Source: Coptis chinensis
Lineage: Eukaryota > Streptophyta > Magnoliopsida > Ranunculales > Ranunculaceae
DNA length: 64,000 nt
Assembly (NCBI GenBank): GCA_015680905.1
Contig: CM027380.1
Coordinates: 50,256,001 to 50,320,000, forward strand
Reading direction: 5' to 3'
A model generated the notes under the pieces. That model was not told the origin of the DNA, made no database searches, and was given only the letters and a program-made list of their open reading frames with translations. Shown one piece after another: positions 54,362-64,000 of the stretch (position 1 is its first letter; each line of letters begins with the position of its first letter). The position numbers were made by a program, and so were the translations under genes.

Positions 54362-56399
54362 ATGAGATTAAGGTCTGGTCGAACAAAAACAACAAACGTA
54401 ATTACACGGCAACAAACAAGTCTATCTAGTACACCACCCACGACACCTCTAGCTACTATCACACACACCATACCTGACATAATGGCTGAAGAAAGAGAGA
54501 CTCCTCTCTCTGACTTCTACAAAGCTTTGAGCGATAGCCCTAAATCATGCATCGTTCTAGCAGACCCGATGGGGATTTTGAATCCCCAAACATATTTAAT
54601 TTGTTACCCGTTTTCATGGGTTAGACCATGAAAAACCTTATCGGCTACATCGTTAGGATTGAACAAGTCCTTACAACATTCCACCATCCTACGGTTGGTA
54701 CGGAACAGATTAAATTAAGGGTATTCCCTTTCACATTAGCCGATAAGGCGGCGTCTTGGTTAACTGCCCAAGCGCCTAATTCTGTGGACTCGTGGGCTAA
54801 ACTTGTTCAAATTGTTTTATGGAACATTTTACCCACCCCTAAAGACGGATGAAATGCTTTCCAAGATTCATTTTTTCCGACAGAACCCTCATGAATCATT
54901 TTCTGAGGCATGGAATCGTTTCACCGATCTCCTTATAGAGTGTCCACACCATAACCTAGCAAAAGACACGTTAGTTCGTGCCTTTTTCAAAGGACTTCAA
55001 CATCACCATAAAGAAGTCCTTGACATAATGAATGGGGGTAGTTTCCTAAGTAAAGGAGCCTCGGAGGCTTACAAATTTTTAGAAGACCAAACTAAACGGA
55101 ATAATAATTGGGGGGGGAGTGATGATATTCCCCGCTCCGCTAGTTCTTCTTCAACAGTCAACGCCGCTAGTATGTTTGAGAATAAAACCGATCCAGAACT
55201 TAAAAATTTACTCGAATCTCTAACTAAAAAGTAGAGGCTATTTCGTTCAACAAAAGCCTATCCCCTCGCCATGAATGTAAACTCCAACCCATGTAATTTC
55301 TGTTTGAGTCCGAGCACCACGGCAATTATTGTCCTCTAGCTTATGAACAACAACCACCGTGAGCAAGATAATGTTTACTCTATTAATAACTATCCTATTC
55401 CTAACGCCCTTGGAGACAACATCCCAACTTCAGTTGGAGAAATAATCAACAAGTAACACCTCCGTGGTACAATAATCAAAACGCGTTAGGCAAGCAAACA
55501 ATTATAACCAAGCTCCACTTAGGCAAGGACAAGGACAAAGTCAAGGGAATTATAATAATTATAACAACCAAAGCTTAACCACCGACAAGGTCAAGCACAA
55601 GGTCAGAATAATTATAATAATTATAATACCAACAGAGGTATCGTTCCGGTTAATAATACTAACTATCACAACCCACCCATAAATAATCAACGAGAGATAG
55701 TTCGAGTCGCACCACCCGTGACTACTACACCTACACAACCGGATCGTATTGACGCCTTTATACAGGTTACCCAACAACTTTTCCAAACAATGACTCAATC
55801 AAACCAACAGATCTTACAATCCATAAATTAGGGCATACAACAGTTAGCCCAAGAGAAAGCCCCAACCAAAAGGCGTGTTTCGGTGTCAAGCGATACCAAA
55901 CCCTAAAACGAAGAACACGCGCTTTGAGGTAAACGGTAATTCTAGTACGGAAACTACAATGCGTAGGTGACCTAAATGCCATCACCACTCTCCGCTCGGA
56001 AGAGTGGTTGATAACAAAGTAACTACGCCTATAGTTACCCCATCAATTACTCCTACACCGGATATCGAACTAGATACCGCATTAATAGAAACCGAGGAGC
56101 CTACCACGGTAGAGGTACCCGGTTAAATCACAACCAAAGAAATCGAAAGCCAAGGTTACACGACAAAGTAGAGCCATATCGCGAAATATAGAGCGAAACC
56201 ACCATTCCCTCAAAATTAGCCATGCTAACTAGGGATACAAACTTTGAGGAAATTAGGAACGTTTTCAAGAATCTAACGATAAACCTCCCTTTTCTCCGAA
56301 GCTATTAACAAGCTTCCTAACCACGCTAAGTTTCTTAAAGAGTTGTGCACTACTAGGCGTAAGACGAACATACCCAAAGACACCTTTTAACTGAGCAGG
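54362..56399 (+). pseudogene. gag: Element H gag (many frameshifts)
   Basis: ATG 54362 starts MRLRSGRTKTTNV, then LSDFYKALSDSPKSCIVL. It shifts frame at about 54610 (RIEQVLTTFHHPTVG, VFPFTLADKAASWL) and again at about 54835. Frame 54803-55234 holds the core (FYPPLKTDEMLSKIHFF, SEAWNRFTDLLIECPHH, AFFKGLQHHHKEV). The zinc-knuckle region at about 55285-55335 is frameshifted, with CNFCLSP visible. An N/Q-rich tail runs to about 55850, and the linker with LTRDTNFEEIRNVFKN follows at about 56228. Confidence 0.82.
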
Positions 56400-57246
56400 T
56401 TCCAAACTTTATCCCAAAATAATGGAATTGTTAAGTACAAGGACCCCTGGTCGCCCCTTCATCAAATGCACCTTAGGAGATTCCTACACGACGACCGCTT
56501 TATTAGACACGGGGCGAGTGTTAACTTACTCCCAGATTACTTGTATAAACAAATAGGTATACAAGAAATGCAACCTACAAAAATAACGTTGCAATTAGCG
56601 GACAGGTCAATTAAGTATCCTAAAGGTGTAGTGGAAAACGTGCTTGTTAAGGTTTAGGATTTCTACTATCCCGCTGATTTTGTTATCCTCGATATAGAAG
56701 TCGCTAATGACTCAGACCGATCATCTTAGGGCGCTTCTTGGCAACCGCCAATGCTTATAAATTGTCGCGATGGAAAGATGTCCTTATCTTTTGGCCATCT
56801 TTCTGTCGAGGTAAATGTTTTTAAAATGATGAAACAGTTACCAGATTCGTCTATAGATGGGGAGGTTAGGTTGATCGAGAGTTTAGCTCAAGATTATTTT
56901 AACAACACGTTTCCTGAAAACAATATGTACAAATTCCTTTCTTTTGGAACTTCTGATTTTGTGAATGACTCCTACTTAGAGGAGGTCAACACCATCCTGG
57001 AATCCACACCAATTGTAGACCCGTCGGTTGCTCCATATACTGAGTATGAAGACTTGCTACCTAAGCAAGTTTTCATTACGCAAGATAAGGACACTTATGA
57101 AACATCAACGGACATTCCTCCACACCAGTTAATGCTTAAACCTCTTCCCCCGGAGTTAAAATATATTCAACTTGATCCGGATGGTAGTCACCCGATAATT
57201 ATATCTTCTCTAACTAAAGATGAAGAGACATCTTTAATAAGGGGTG
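56400..57246 (+). pseudogene. Element H aspartic protease and linker
   Basis: The active-site region near 56500 reads GASVNLLP with the preceding DT disturbed by a lost base. ITLQLADRSIKYPKGVVENV is at 56580. The usual LGRPFLATANAL segment is frameshifted near 56725. Frame 56751-57251 is open for 166 codons and holds the protease end and the linker (SLAQDYFNNTF, LKPLPPELKYIQLDPD) that leads into RT. Confidence 0.78.
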
Positions 57247-58290
57247 ATTAGGAAACATCGGTCTGCGATTGGTTGGTCCTTAGTGACATTAAGGGCATTG
57301 ACCCTAATGTCCGCGACTCATCGTATCCATTTGGAGGATAACGCCAAGACTTCTCGCGAACCTCCTCGCCGCTTTGAACCCCGCCATGAAAGAGGTGGTT
57401 AGGGAAGAAGTCTTCGCGATTACTCGATCGCGGTATTATATACCCAATCTCCGATAGCGAATGGGTAAGTCCCATTCATGTAGTTCCTAAGAAATCGGAA
57501 TTACCATGGTACATAACGGGAAGGGTGACTATGTTGTCACTCAAGGTCCTATGAAATGGAGAATCAGTATTGATTACGACGCGTTTAAATGCTATGACAC
57601 GAAAGGATCACTTTCCCTTACCATTTATAGATCGATGCTAGAACGCGTCTAGGCGGGTCATGCCTTTTATTGTTTCCCTGGATGGCTACTCCGCTATTTT
57701 CAGATTATTATTGATATTGATGACCAAGAAAAGACAACCTTCACATGTCCCTTCTGAACATATGCCTATAAACGAATGCCTTTTGGCCTTTGTAATGCTC
57801 CCGGTACCTTCCAAATGTGTATGCTTCATATATTTAGTGACATGGTAGAGCTTTATGGAAGTTTTCATGGATGATTTTTCTATCTATGGAGACTCCTTCC
57901 GCATTTGTTTGTCTAACTGTCTAAGGTTTTGACACGGTGTGAAGAAAAGAGCCTCGCTTTTAAATTGGGAAAAGTGTCATTTCATGGTCAAAAGGGGCAT
58001 AGTACTAGGTCATATTGTATCTAGTGATGGCATCGAAGTAGATAAAGCCAAACTAGATAAGATAGCGACCACTACCTAAACCACGGACTGTCCGGTGAGA
58101 TTAGAGCCTTTCTAGGCCATGCAGGGTTTTATAGGCGGTTCATTAAAGATTTTTCAAAATAGCTAGGCCTTTAACTAACTTGCTTTTGAAGGATGCAATC
58201 TTTGATTTTAATTTTAACTGTAAACAGGCTTTTGAAACCTTAAAAGCCTTCTAACCATCGCACCTATTATACAAACCTCCCGATTGGTCT
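57247..58290 (+). pseudogene. Element H reverse transcriptase (badly frameshifted)
   Basis: Recognisable in all three frames: the SREPPRR and NPAMKEVV region (about 57350), the GIIYPISDSEWVSPIH region (about 57430), FTCPF and KRMPFG (about 57740-57780), FMDDFSIYG (about 57865), the LNWEKCHFMV region (about 57960) and the FLGHAGFYRRFIKD region (about 58110). Frameshifts occur roughly every 100 bases, so no function is possible. Confidence 0.85.
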
Positions 58291-58690
58291 AAACCTTTTG
58301 AACTCATGTGTGATGCTAGTGACTATGCGGTTGGTCTGCCGTCTTGGGGACGTAAATAGATAATAAGTCCACGGTTATTTATTATGCTAGTAAAACATTA
58401 AACGACGCTCAACGGAATTATACAACTACTGAAAAGAATTTTAGCTGTCATTTATGCTTTAGATAAGTTTCGGCCCTTATTTGGTTGGTTCTAAAACTTT
58501 AGTTTACACGGACCATGCAAATTTTTAGGTACCTTCTTGCAAAGAAGGATGCTAAGCGAGATTAATCCGATGGATTCTTCTCCTGCAAGAATTCACATTA
58601 GAAATAAAGGACAAAAGAGGGGTCGAAAATGTAGTTGCCGACCACTTATCTAGACTTACAAATGACGATAGTAGTGATTCCCGAGTCCAT
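58291..58690 (+). pseudogene. Element H RNase H (frameshifted)
   Basis: [16 protein letters not shown] at about 58372 and LLAKKDAK at about 58536 are clear. The domain ends with the VVADHLSRL equivalent at about 58630-58660. Confidence 0.8.
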
Positions 58691-60030
58691 ACCGGGACTC
58701 TTTTCCGATGAGATCATCTGTATGCTATTTTTTCATCACCATGGTATCTGGACATCGAAATTATTTAGCGGCTGATGTTATGCCTTATAATTGGTCAAGA
58801 AATGAACGTAAGAAGTTCTTGGCCGAGTCAAGTTATACTCACCGGATGAGCCCTACCTTTTAAGTATTGTCGCGGATCGATTATTCGTCGTTGCATTCCC
58901 CAATTGGAATATAATGAAGTTCTATCGCTCGCCATGACAAAGAGTGTGGTGGCCACTTTAGTGGAATGAAAACAGCCGCTAAAGTTCTTCAATGTGGATT
59001 TTATTGGCCTACCCTTTTTAAGGATGCCCAAGTGCATTGCAAGGCGTGTATTCGTTGCCAACAACTTGGGCTTAATCACGGCGTAATATGATGCCATTAA
59101 ATCCAATCTTAATAGTAGAAATTTTTGATGTTTGGGGTATTGATTTCATGGGCCCTTTCCCCTGTTTCCCACGGTTATATTTATATTCTAGTTGCCGTGG
59201 ACTATGTGTCTAAATGGATAGAGGCCCTAGCTTGCCGTGAAGCAATGACCATAAGACCGTTGTATTTTTTATTAAAGAATATATTTTCTGTCGGTTTGGC
59301 ATTCCTAAAGCCATCATTAGTGATGGTGGAACACATTTTGCAATAGAGTTGTTGCATCCCTAGTTAAAAAGTACGGAGTTACACACAAAATAGCAACTCC
59401 TTATCATCCACAAACTAGCGGACAAGTAGAAGTTTCTAATAGGGAAATCAAAAGATTTTAGAAACAACAAGAAAACCCCGATAGGAAAGACCGGGTCGCG
59501 CCTATCGGATGCCTTATGGGCATATAGAACTGCTTTCAAAACTCCTATAGGTATGTCTCCCTTTAGACTTGTATTTGGGAAACCATGTCATTTGCCCGTT
59601 GAATTAGAGCACCGTGCTCGTGGGCTAATTTAAAAAGCCTTAACTTCAATATTGATGAGGCGGGCAAACGCAAGTTACAATTAAATGAGCTTGAAGAAAT
59701 CCGTGGCGATTCTTACGATCTCGCCAAGGATTATAAAGCCAACATGAAACGTGTTCATGATAAGCATATCTTATGCGTAAAAGAGTTTGTGGTCGGACAA
59801 AAGGTTTTGCTTTACAACTCCCGCCTACATATTTTCCCGTGGAAACTAAAACCCTTTGGTCTGGTCCTTTTCTGGTTACTGAAGTCACCCCTTACGGGGC
59901 AATTACCTTGGTAAATCCCAAGGACAACAGTACCTTTCAAGTTAATGGTCAACGGTTAAAACATTTTCACGAACTTTTGTCCCCTGATGTGGAGGAAGTC
60001 CTTTTACAGACTCGCCTCTATGAGGACTGA
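58691..60030 (+). pseudogene. Element H integrase (frameshifted)
   Basis: Zinc-binding part at about 58930-59070 ([27 protein letters not shown]). Core from 59125 ([35 protein letters not shown]), with the P-x-x-S-G-Q-V-E segment near 59405. C-terminal part in frame 59773-60030 (FLVTEVTPYGAITLVNPKD, VEEVLLQTRLYED, TGA 60028-60030). Confidence 0.85.
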
Positions 60031-61048
60031 CCTTGTCATTTGGTGTACTTACTTTCATTTCCATATACTGATAAGTACACCATTCAGGTAACCAGGCCCT
60101 CCCTATGGAGTGTGTGGCTGTAAGTACCGGATCCTAAGTCCACAGTTCACATAATTCACGTTTTCCACTTTCGCATGTTTTCTCGATTGTTGAGTCATGT
60201 TCCTCTATGGAGTGAATTATGTATTTATTGTTTTTCGTGTTTCTCATAATAAACAAATAAAATAAATTAAAATTCTTAAAAATCATAGACATAGCAATCC
60301 AACAAGTCTTGGGAATCTGACTTTAAACGACCCGCGTTGTAAACAAATTTTGTGTTTAAAAATTTGTTTGGGGGTGGGAAATCAGTCTTTCCATCCGGAT
60401 TGCTCGAACTATCTAGTTGTGTTGTTTAGGTCCATTAGTATAGTTCATTGGGGTTGACGTCATCTAATTTAGTGTTCATTAGTTCGCATAACTTACGTCA
60501 TGCACGCACTACGAGGCGTTTTGCACTATCTTATTACTCACCCCCGGTCGGAATAGAGTAGTTTATGGATCATTGATTGGAAATTCTCTCCTGATCATTT
60601 CCATATCTCATTCGAAAGAATCGGACCGATAACGGCGGAAATCTAGTTTGAAATTAAGCTAAAAATCGACGAAAGTCAAAATATCTGGCGAATTGGGCTT
60701 GGGCCAACTCACACTGGCCAGCCGCCCCTTTCCAAAAACAAATCGCGACCTTCATCTTCTCCAGCCGCTTGACACAAATTACAAATCCAAACCCTATCAA
60801 CCAAAATAAAAAAATAATAAATAAATATATAATAAAAATAGAATACATCACAATAAGAAGACCACCCACGCCCATTGTGAAACACCAATCTTCCACACAA
60901 TCCTACCGTTTCCACCAAGAAACCACCCACCAATTCGAGTTTTCGAACCTGCCGCCGAACCTACCATAACCACCACTGTTGGTTTAGTTAGTTTTCATCA
61001 AACTCGAATCCACCACCATCTACAAACCCCAAATCAGTTCAAACTTCA
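60031..61048 (+). other. Element H post-pol spacer: donor-like sites, hairpin and G tract, env leader
   Basis: CAGGTAACC (60086) and GTGTGTGGCTGTAAGTACC (GT at 60120) are followed by the perfect hairpin AACAAATTTT / AAAATTTGTT (60342-60368) and GGGGGTGGG (60370-60378). GGGCTTGGGCC (60696) and a C-rich leader reach the ATG at 61049. The short minus-strand ORFs at 60654-60933 are not genes. Confidence 0.68.
60342..60378 (+). other. Post-pol hairpin and polypurine-like tract, element H
   Basis: Perfect 10-bp stem, 7-base loop GTGTTTA, and GGGGGTGGG directly after the 3' arm. Confidence 0.68.
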
Positions 61049-62280
61049 ATGGCGCTACGACGTAGAATTCTGCCGGAAAATGCGTTTATACCGACGATTT
61101 AGCCATTTTATGACGCGGAGATGTTTAAGAGAAATTGAACGGATCGGTGGGTATTCGACGAGGATTTCTATCACTATGATTTGGTAGAACAGTTTTATAA
61201 GAAACGAAAGTGGAGAGAAATAGGATTTTCATTATAGGATAGAACGAACGCGGAAGAAGTTACGAGGCGGTTGTTGGCTGAGCTATTAGGAATCACCGTA
61301 ACCAACCTAGATATTTACCATTCAGGAACCCCAAAGATATCTGCAGTTCCCCTGTTTTGATGAAAGATACGGGTCATAGAGGGTGAATACAATACGATAT
61401 CTCATTGCGTTAAGATCGCGACCACGAGAACCAATCAACCGGGTCAGAGCTCAGTGGATTGGTAAGAACGTCCTCGGGAAAGACAAAGTCAGCGACATCG
61501 GACTTCAGTGTCTGCACGTTCTCTGGATTTTGCAAACGAAGGAGTATAATTTCTGCATCCTTGATTTAATTTTGAATGTGATTAGAGGGTGGGAAAGAGC
61601 ACGGGCCTCTTCCCGTATTGATCACTAAGATTATGCTCTCATTTAGAGCCGTCGCTAGATCTGCTCCTATTAATATCAAATTGCCTTCTAATGCAAGTAT
61701 TTATAAGGAATGCATCCAAAAGACTTGGCCGTTGTCTGCAGAAAAGGAAGTTGAGTCGGATAATGTAGGGGAAGATATGACATGGTTGGTTGAGGATAAT
61801 TTTGATAGTCATACTTCTAATTTAGAACGAATGATAATGCTGCAAACTGGTTTGCGATGCAGTTATCGTATCTGTGAAGATATACGACATAGACAAATTG
61901 TAATTCGAAATAAGCAAACGAACTTTCAGACGAGAGTTGAAATGCTCGAAAGGGGTCAGGAAGATATCTTGTCTGACTTGGAGGTTATCCACAAGAATCA
62001 CCAAGCCCAGTATGCAGTACTCAAGACTGAGATGGAAGCACAGCGCTTGTTCAGGATAGAGATGCTACGACGCATGCCACTCGTGGATGAGTCTGTCTCA
62101 GCTGAGTCTGAGAGGCATGAGCGTCGTCGCCGCAGGCCAGATGGCTCAAGCCATTCATTCGTCCACCACGCGATCTCCATCTCAGGGACCATCTTCTTCA
62201 CACGCCTAGGTGTTCACCATCAGTTGTGTCCTGTTATCTTATCGTTTTATTGTTTAGTTAGTGGAATTTTATTTCAGTAG
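61049..62280 (+). pseudogene. Element H env-like ORF
   Basis: ATG 61049 begins MALRRRILPENAF; early stops are at about 61100 and 61138. The conserved block LHVLWILQTKEYNFCILDLI is in frame 61383-61628. Frame 61618-62280 (220 codons, open) continues with ITKIMLSFRAVARSAPINI, IYKECIQKTW, and a coiled coil (NLERMIMLQTGLR, NKQTNFQTRVEMLERGQEDI). It ends in an Arg run (RHERRRRR) and a serine-rich part, with TAG at 62278. No signal peptide is visible at the start. Env-like by position only; a coiled coil plus basic tail could equally be an RNA- or gag-interacting protein. Confidence 0.72.
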
Positions 62281-62930
62281 TTAGATTTAAATATTAAGTT
62301 GTTTGTTTTAGATTGCTTGGATTTCATATTATTTTAATATAATTTATTTTGATCATCTTTCGTAAGGTTGTCTTGGAGTAAAAGTTGAAAATAGTGGTAG
62401 CATGATATGTAGGAGAGTTTAGATACCAGGGTTGTTAGGAAATCAAAACTATGGTTAGTTTCCAGTTTCGGGTTTGGCAGTTTTCTATTTCCGGAAATTG
62501 CCTTAAAACAATTTGGCAATTTGCCGATTCGTTTTGGAAACCCAGAACCTATTTAAACTTCCATCATACTACACTCACAACCCACACTACACACCACAAT
62601 CATCTTTCACTTTTCACTCCAACCTTTTTCCTTATTTTTCTTAGAAACTCACTTTCTGCACCCTACGAACCCAGCTGGCTTCAAGCAGAGCGACTTCGCC
62701 TATTATAATCAGAATCGAAAAATCCCTAGAGCGCTTCGCAGCAAAGCAGAGCGACCCGTGCTCAAACACCGAAATCAAAAATCACCGAATCCACTGCCCG
62801 TAGAGCGCGACCAGCGCCAAACACCGTAATTTCAAAACCAAAGAGCGACTCGCGCCCAAAGAATCACGAAAATTTTCGATTTTCCGAGGTTCTTCCAGGT
62901 TTTCGCGGCTATTCTACAAGTAGTGTTGAG
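62281..62930 (+). other. Spacer before ORF2 of element H
   Basis: AT-rich sequence to about 62640, then GC-rich motifs: AGAGCGACCCGTGCTCAAACACC (62749), AGAGCGCGACCAGCGCCAAAC (62802) and GAGCGACTCGCGCCCAAAG (62843). Same arrangement as in D. No gene. Confidence 0.6.
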
Positions 62931-63854
62931 ATGACACCACCTATAGTGATTCTGAACGCCTTTTGAAGACTTGATGGGAACCTATACCTATGGAGCATCG
63001 TTCGTTCACGAGATCGCGGCAATTAGGATGGCGGCATCTTCCGGTAAGTGATGACGATTCTTTTCACCTAAGCTAACTGAATTCTTCTATAATAATATTA
63101 TATTTTTTTTTTTGTACGAAAAGAAGGAGAACAAAAATTTTCCCTTACTATTGATGGTACGACTATGGAATTCAATAAACACTTGATAGCTTTGGTTTCG
63201 AGATTGCCATTACCCCGACCCTATGCACACGCGTGGGGATATATGACGATAACTCATACCTATATGAATATGCCTATTTCCATGAGTATTATGGGGAGGG
63301 TATTTCGTATCATGGACCAAGACCAATATAACATCGCCTTGAGTAGCCTATCACTGAATGTAGGCAAACAACCATGTTGTTCATCATGATGAACATTCTA
63401 GGGGAACGGTAGTTTACTACGCCAATAATACGGTGACGTTTTCCTTGCTTTAGCCGAGGGACGCGTCGTAGGTATGACATTCCCCCGAAGTTTTAGTTGC
63501 TTACTCAAGCGAGCCTATACCTTGAGGCATAAGTACCTTCTTATGCCTGTCTTGGTTTGCCGCCTTTATGCGTGCTTGCCTACCCGTGATTCTGTACACG
63601 ATTACCATTAATGATTGGAAAAGGGTCGAAATCATGAGACCCACCAATCGTGTGGTAAGATCATTCCGAGCCATGACTTGGCCGGGATGGCAGGTGCAAC
63701 CACATTTGGTTGCCCCTTACACCCCATCAGACCAAATAACACTAGAGAGGTTAGCACTAGTTGATGATACACCCACGTAAAGGCATAAGGCAAGTTGTTA
63801 TGGCATGGCAGGGATGCTAAAGAACCTCATATAGAAGAGGAGGATGACGAGTAG
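62931..63854 (+). pseudogene. Element H ORF2 (frameshifted)
   Basis: ATG 62931 gives MTPPIVILN and then frameshifts; it matches MTSPIVIPEQ in D. Later parts: IMDQDQYNIALSSLSLNVG (about 63310), the ALAEGRV region (about 63450), AMTWPGWQVQPHLVAPYTPS (about 63673), the DDxW and MAWQ region (about 63760-63815) and an acidic end with TAG 63852-63854. About 305 codons in the undamaged form, like E. Confidence 0.68.
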
Positions 63855-64000
63855 ATCTTTGGGGTGCGGTAAGTTTTAGTTAAGTTAGTGTCTGCTTATG
63901 TCCCAAGCAATTTAATTCTGTTAACCCCATAATGGGTGGAACTCTTATAGAGTTGCGTCAGTATTTTTATTACTATATTTGTATGTTTTAACTTTGTTTT
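63855..64000 (+). other. Start of element H 3' region
   Basis: Matches 27219-27365 of E (CTTATGTCCCAAGCAATT, CATAATGGGT). The window ends about 65 bases before the ORF2-end hairpin is expected. Confidence 0.6.

Larger units (their letters stand above)
52459..64000 (+). mobile_element. Element H: near full-length Athila-like element, 3' end outside window
   Basis: Inserted in F's RT. Order: LTR, tRNA-Asp-type primer site, leader, gag, protease, RT, RNase H, integrase, post-pol spacer with hairpin and G tract, env-like ORF, spacer with GC-rich motifs, ORF2, start of the 3' region. All genes are heavily decayed. TTGAA (52454-52458) is the candidate left target duplication. By comparison with E, the 3' LTR is expected about 1.8-2 kb beyond the window. 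Confidence 0.88.

Overview
The window is repeat-rich plant nuclear DNA. It is made almost entirely of nested LTR retrotransposons of the Ty3/gypsy superfamily, close in layout to the Athila/Calypso lineage, plus one CACTA DNA transposon. The evidence for a plant is a primer-binding site matching the 3' end of tRNA-Asp, LTRs of 0.8-1.7 kb starting TGATAA and ending TTATCA or TGTCA, plant-type gag and protease (DLGASVNLLP), chromovirus-unlike integrase, and env-like ORFs between pol and the 3' LTR. The species cannot be told from the sequence. I see no convincing host gene, rRNA, tRNA or CRISPR. Nearly all ORFs are broken by stops and frameshifts.

Layout. (1) 1-1661: 5' LTR and leader of a minus-strand element (I) that runs off the left edge. 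(2) 1662-12668 plus 46386-46527: an old plus-strand element (A). Its gag is split by a 5.0-kb CACTA transposon (2600-7603, duplicated TAT). Most of its pol is deleted. Its env-like ORF is split twice, by a minus-strand solo LTR (B, 10903-12427, duplicated TAAAG) and by element C. (3) 12669-46385: element C (duplicated CAGCG), a plus-strand element that encodes gag and protease but no reverse transcriptase or integrase. (4) 16301-41162: element D (duplicated TCAAT), on the minus strand, inserted in frame inside C's gag. Its 3' half (RT, RNase H, integrase, env-like ORF, ORF2) is on the minus strand. Its 5' internal half is replaced by (5) 26149-39669: element E, plus strand, a truncated tandem of two copies whose pol is replaced by an unfamiliar 250-codon segment. 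(6) 46528-52458: 5' part of element F (LTR, gag, protease, RT), inserted at the end of A's env-like ORF and itself interrupted by (7) 52459-64000: element H (LTR, gag, protease, RT, RNase H, integrase, env-like ORF, ORF2), which runs off the right edge.

Order of events. A is oldest. I, the CACTA element, B, C and F landed in or beside A. D then landed in C, and H in F. By eye the two C LTRs differ at about 70-80 positions and the two D LTRs at about 45, which agrees with D being younger than C.

The most interesting signal is not a gene. D, E, H and the very different element C carry repeated modules made of a hairpin followed by a TGTTTGGGGG-like polypurine tract: one after pol, one after ORF2 (or after C's only ORF), and one at the 3' LTR. 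Stems keep pairing through compensating base changes between families, and a loop AGGA recurs. A second block of two or three hairpins lies about 100-150 bases upstream of the 3' LTR. These look like conserved RNA or primer structures of the retrotransposon life cycle. Other points are two independent pol-less gag-protease elements, and a large inverted repeat formed by head-to-head LTRs of E and D.
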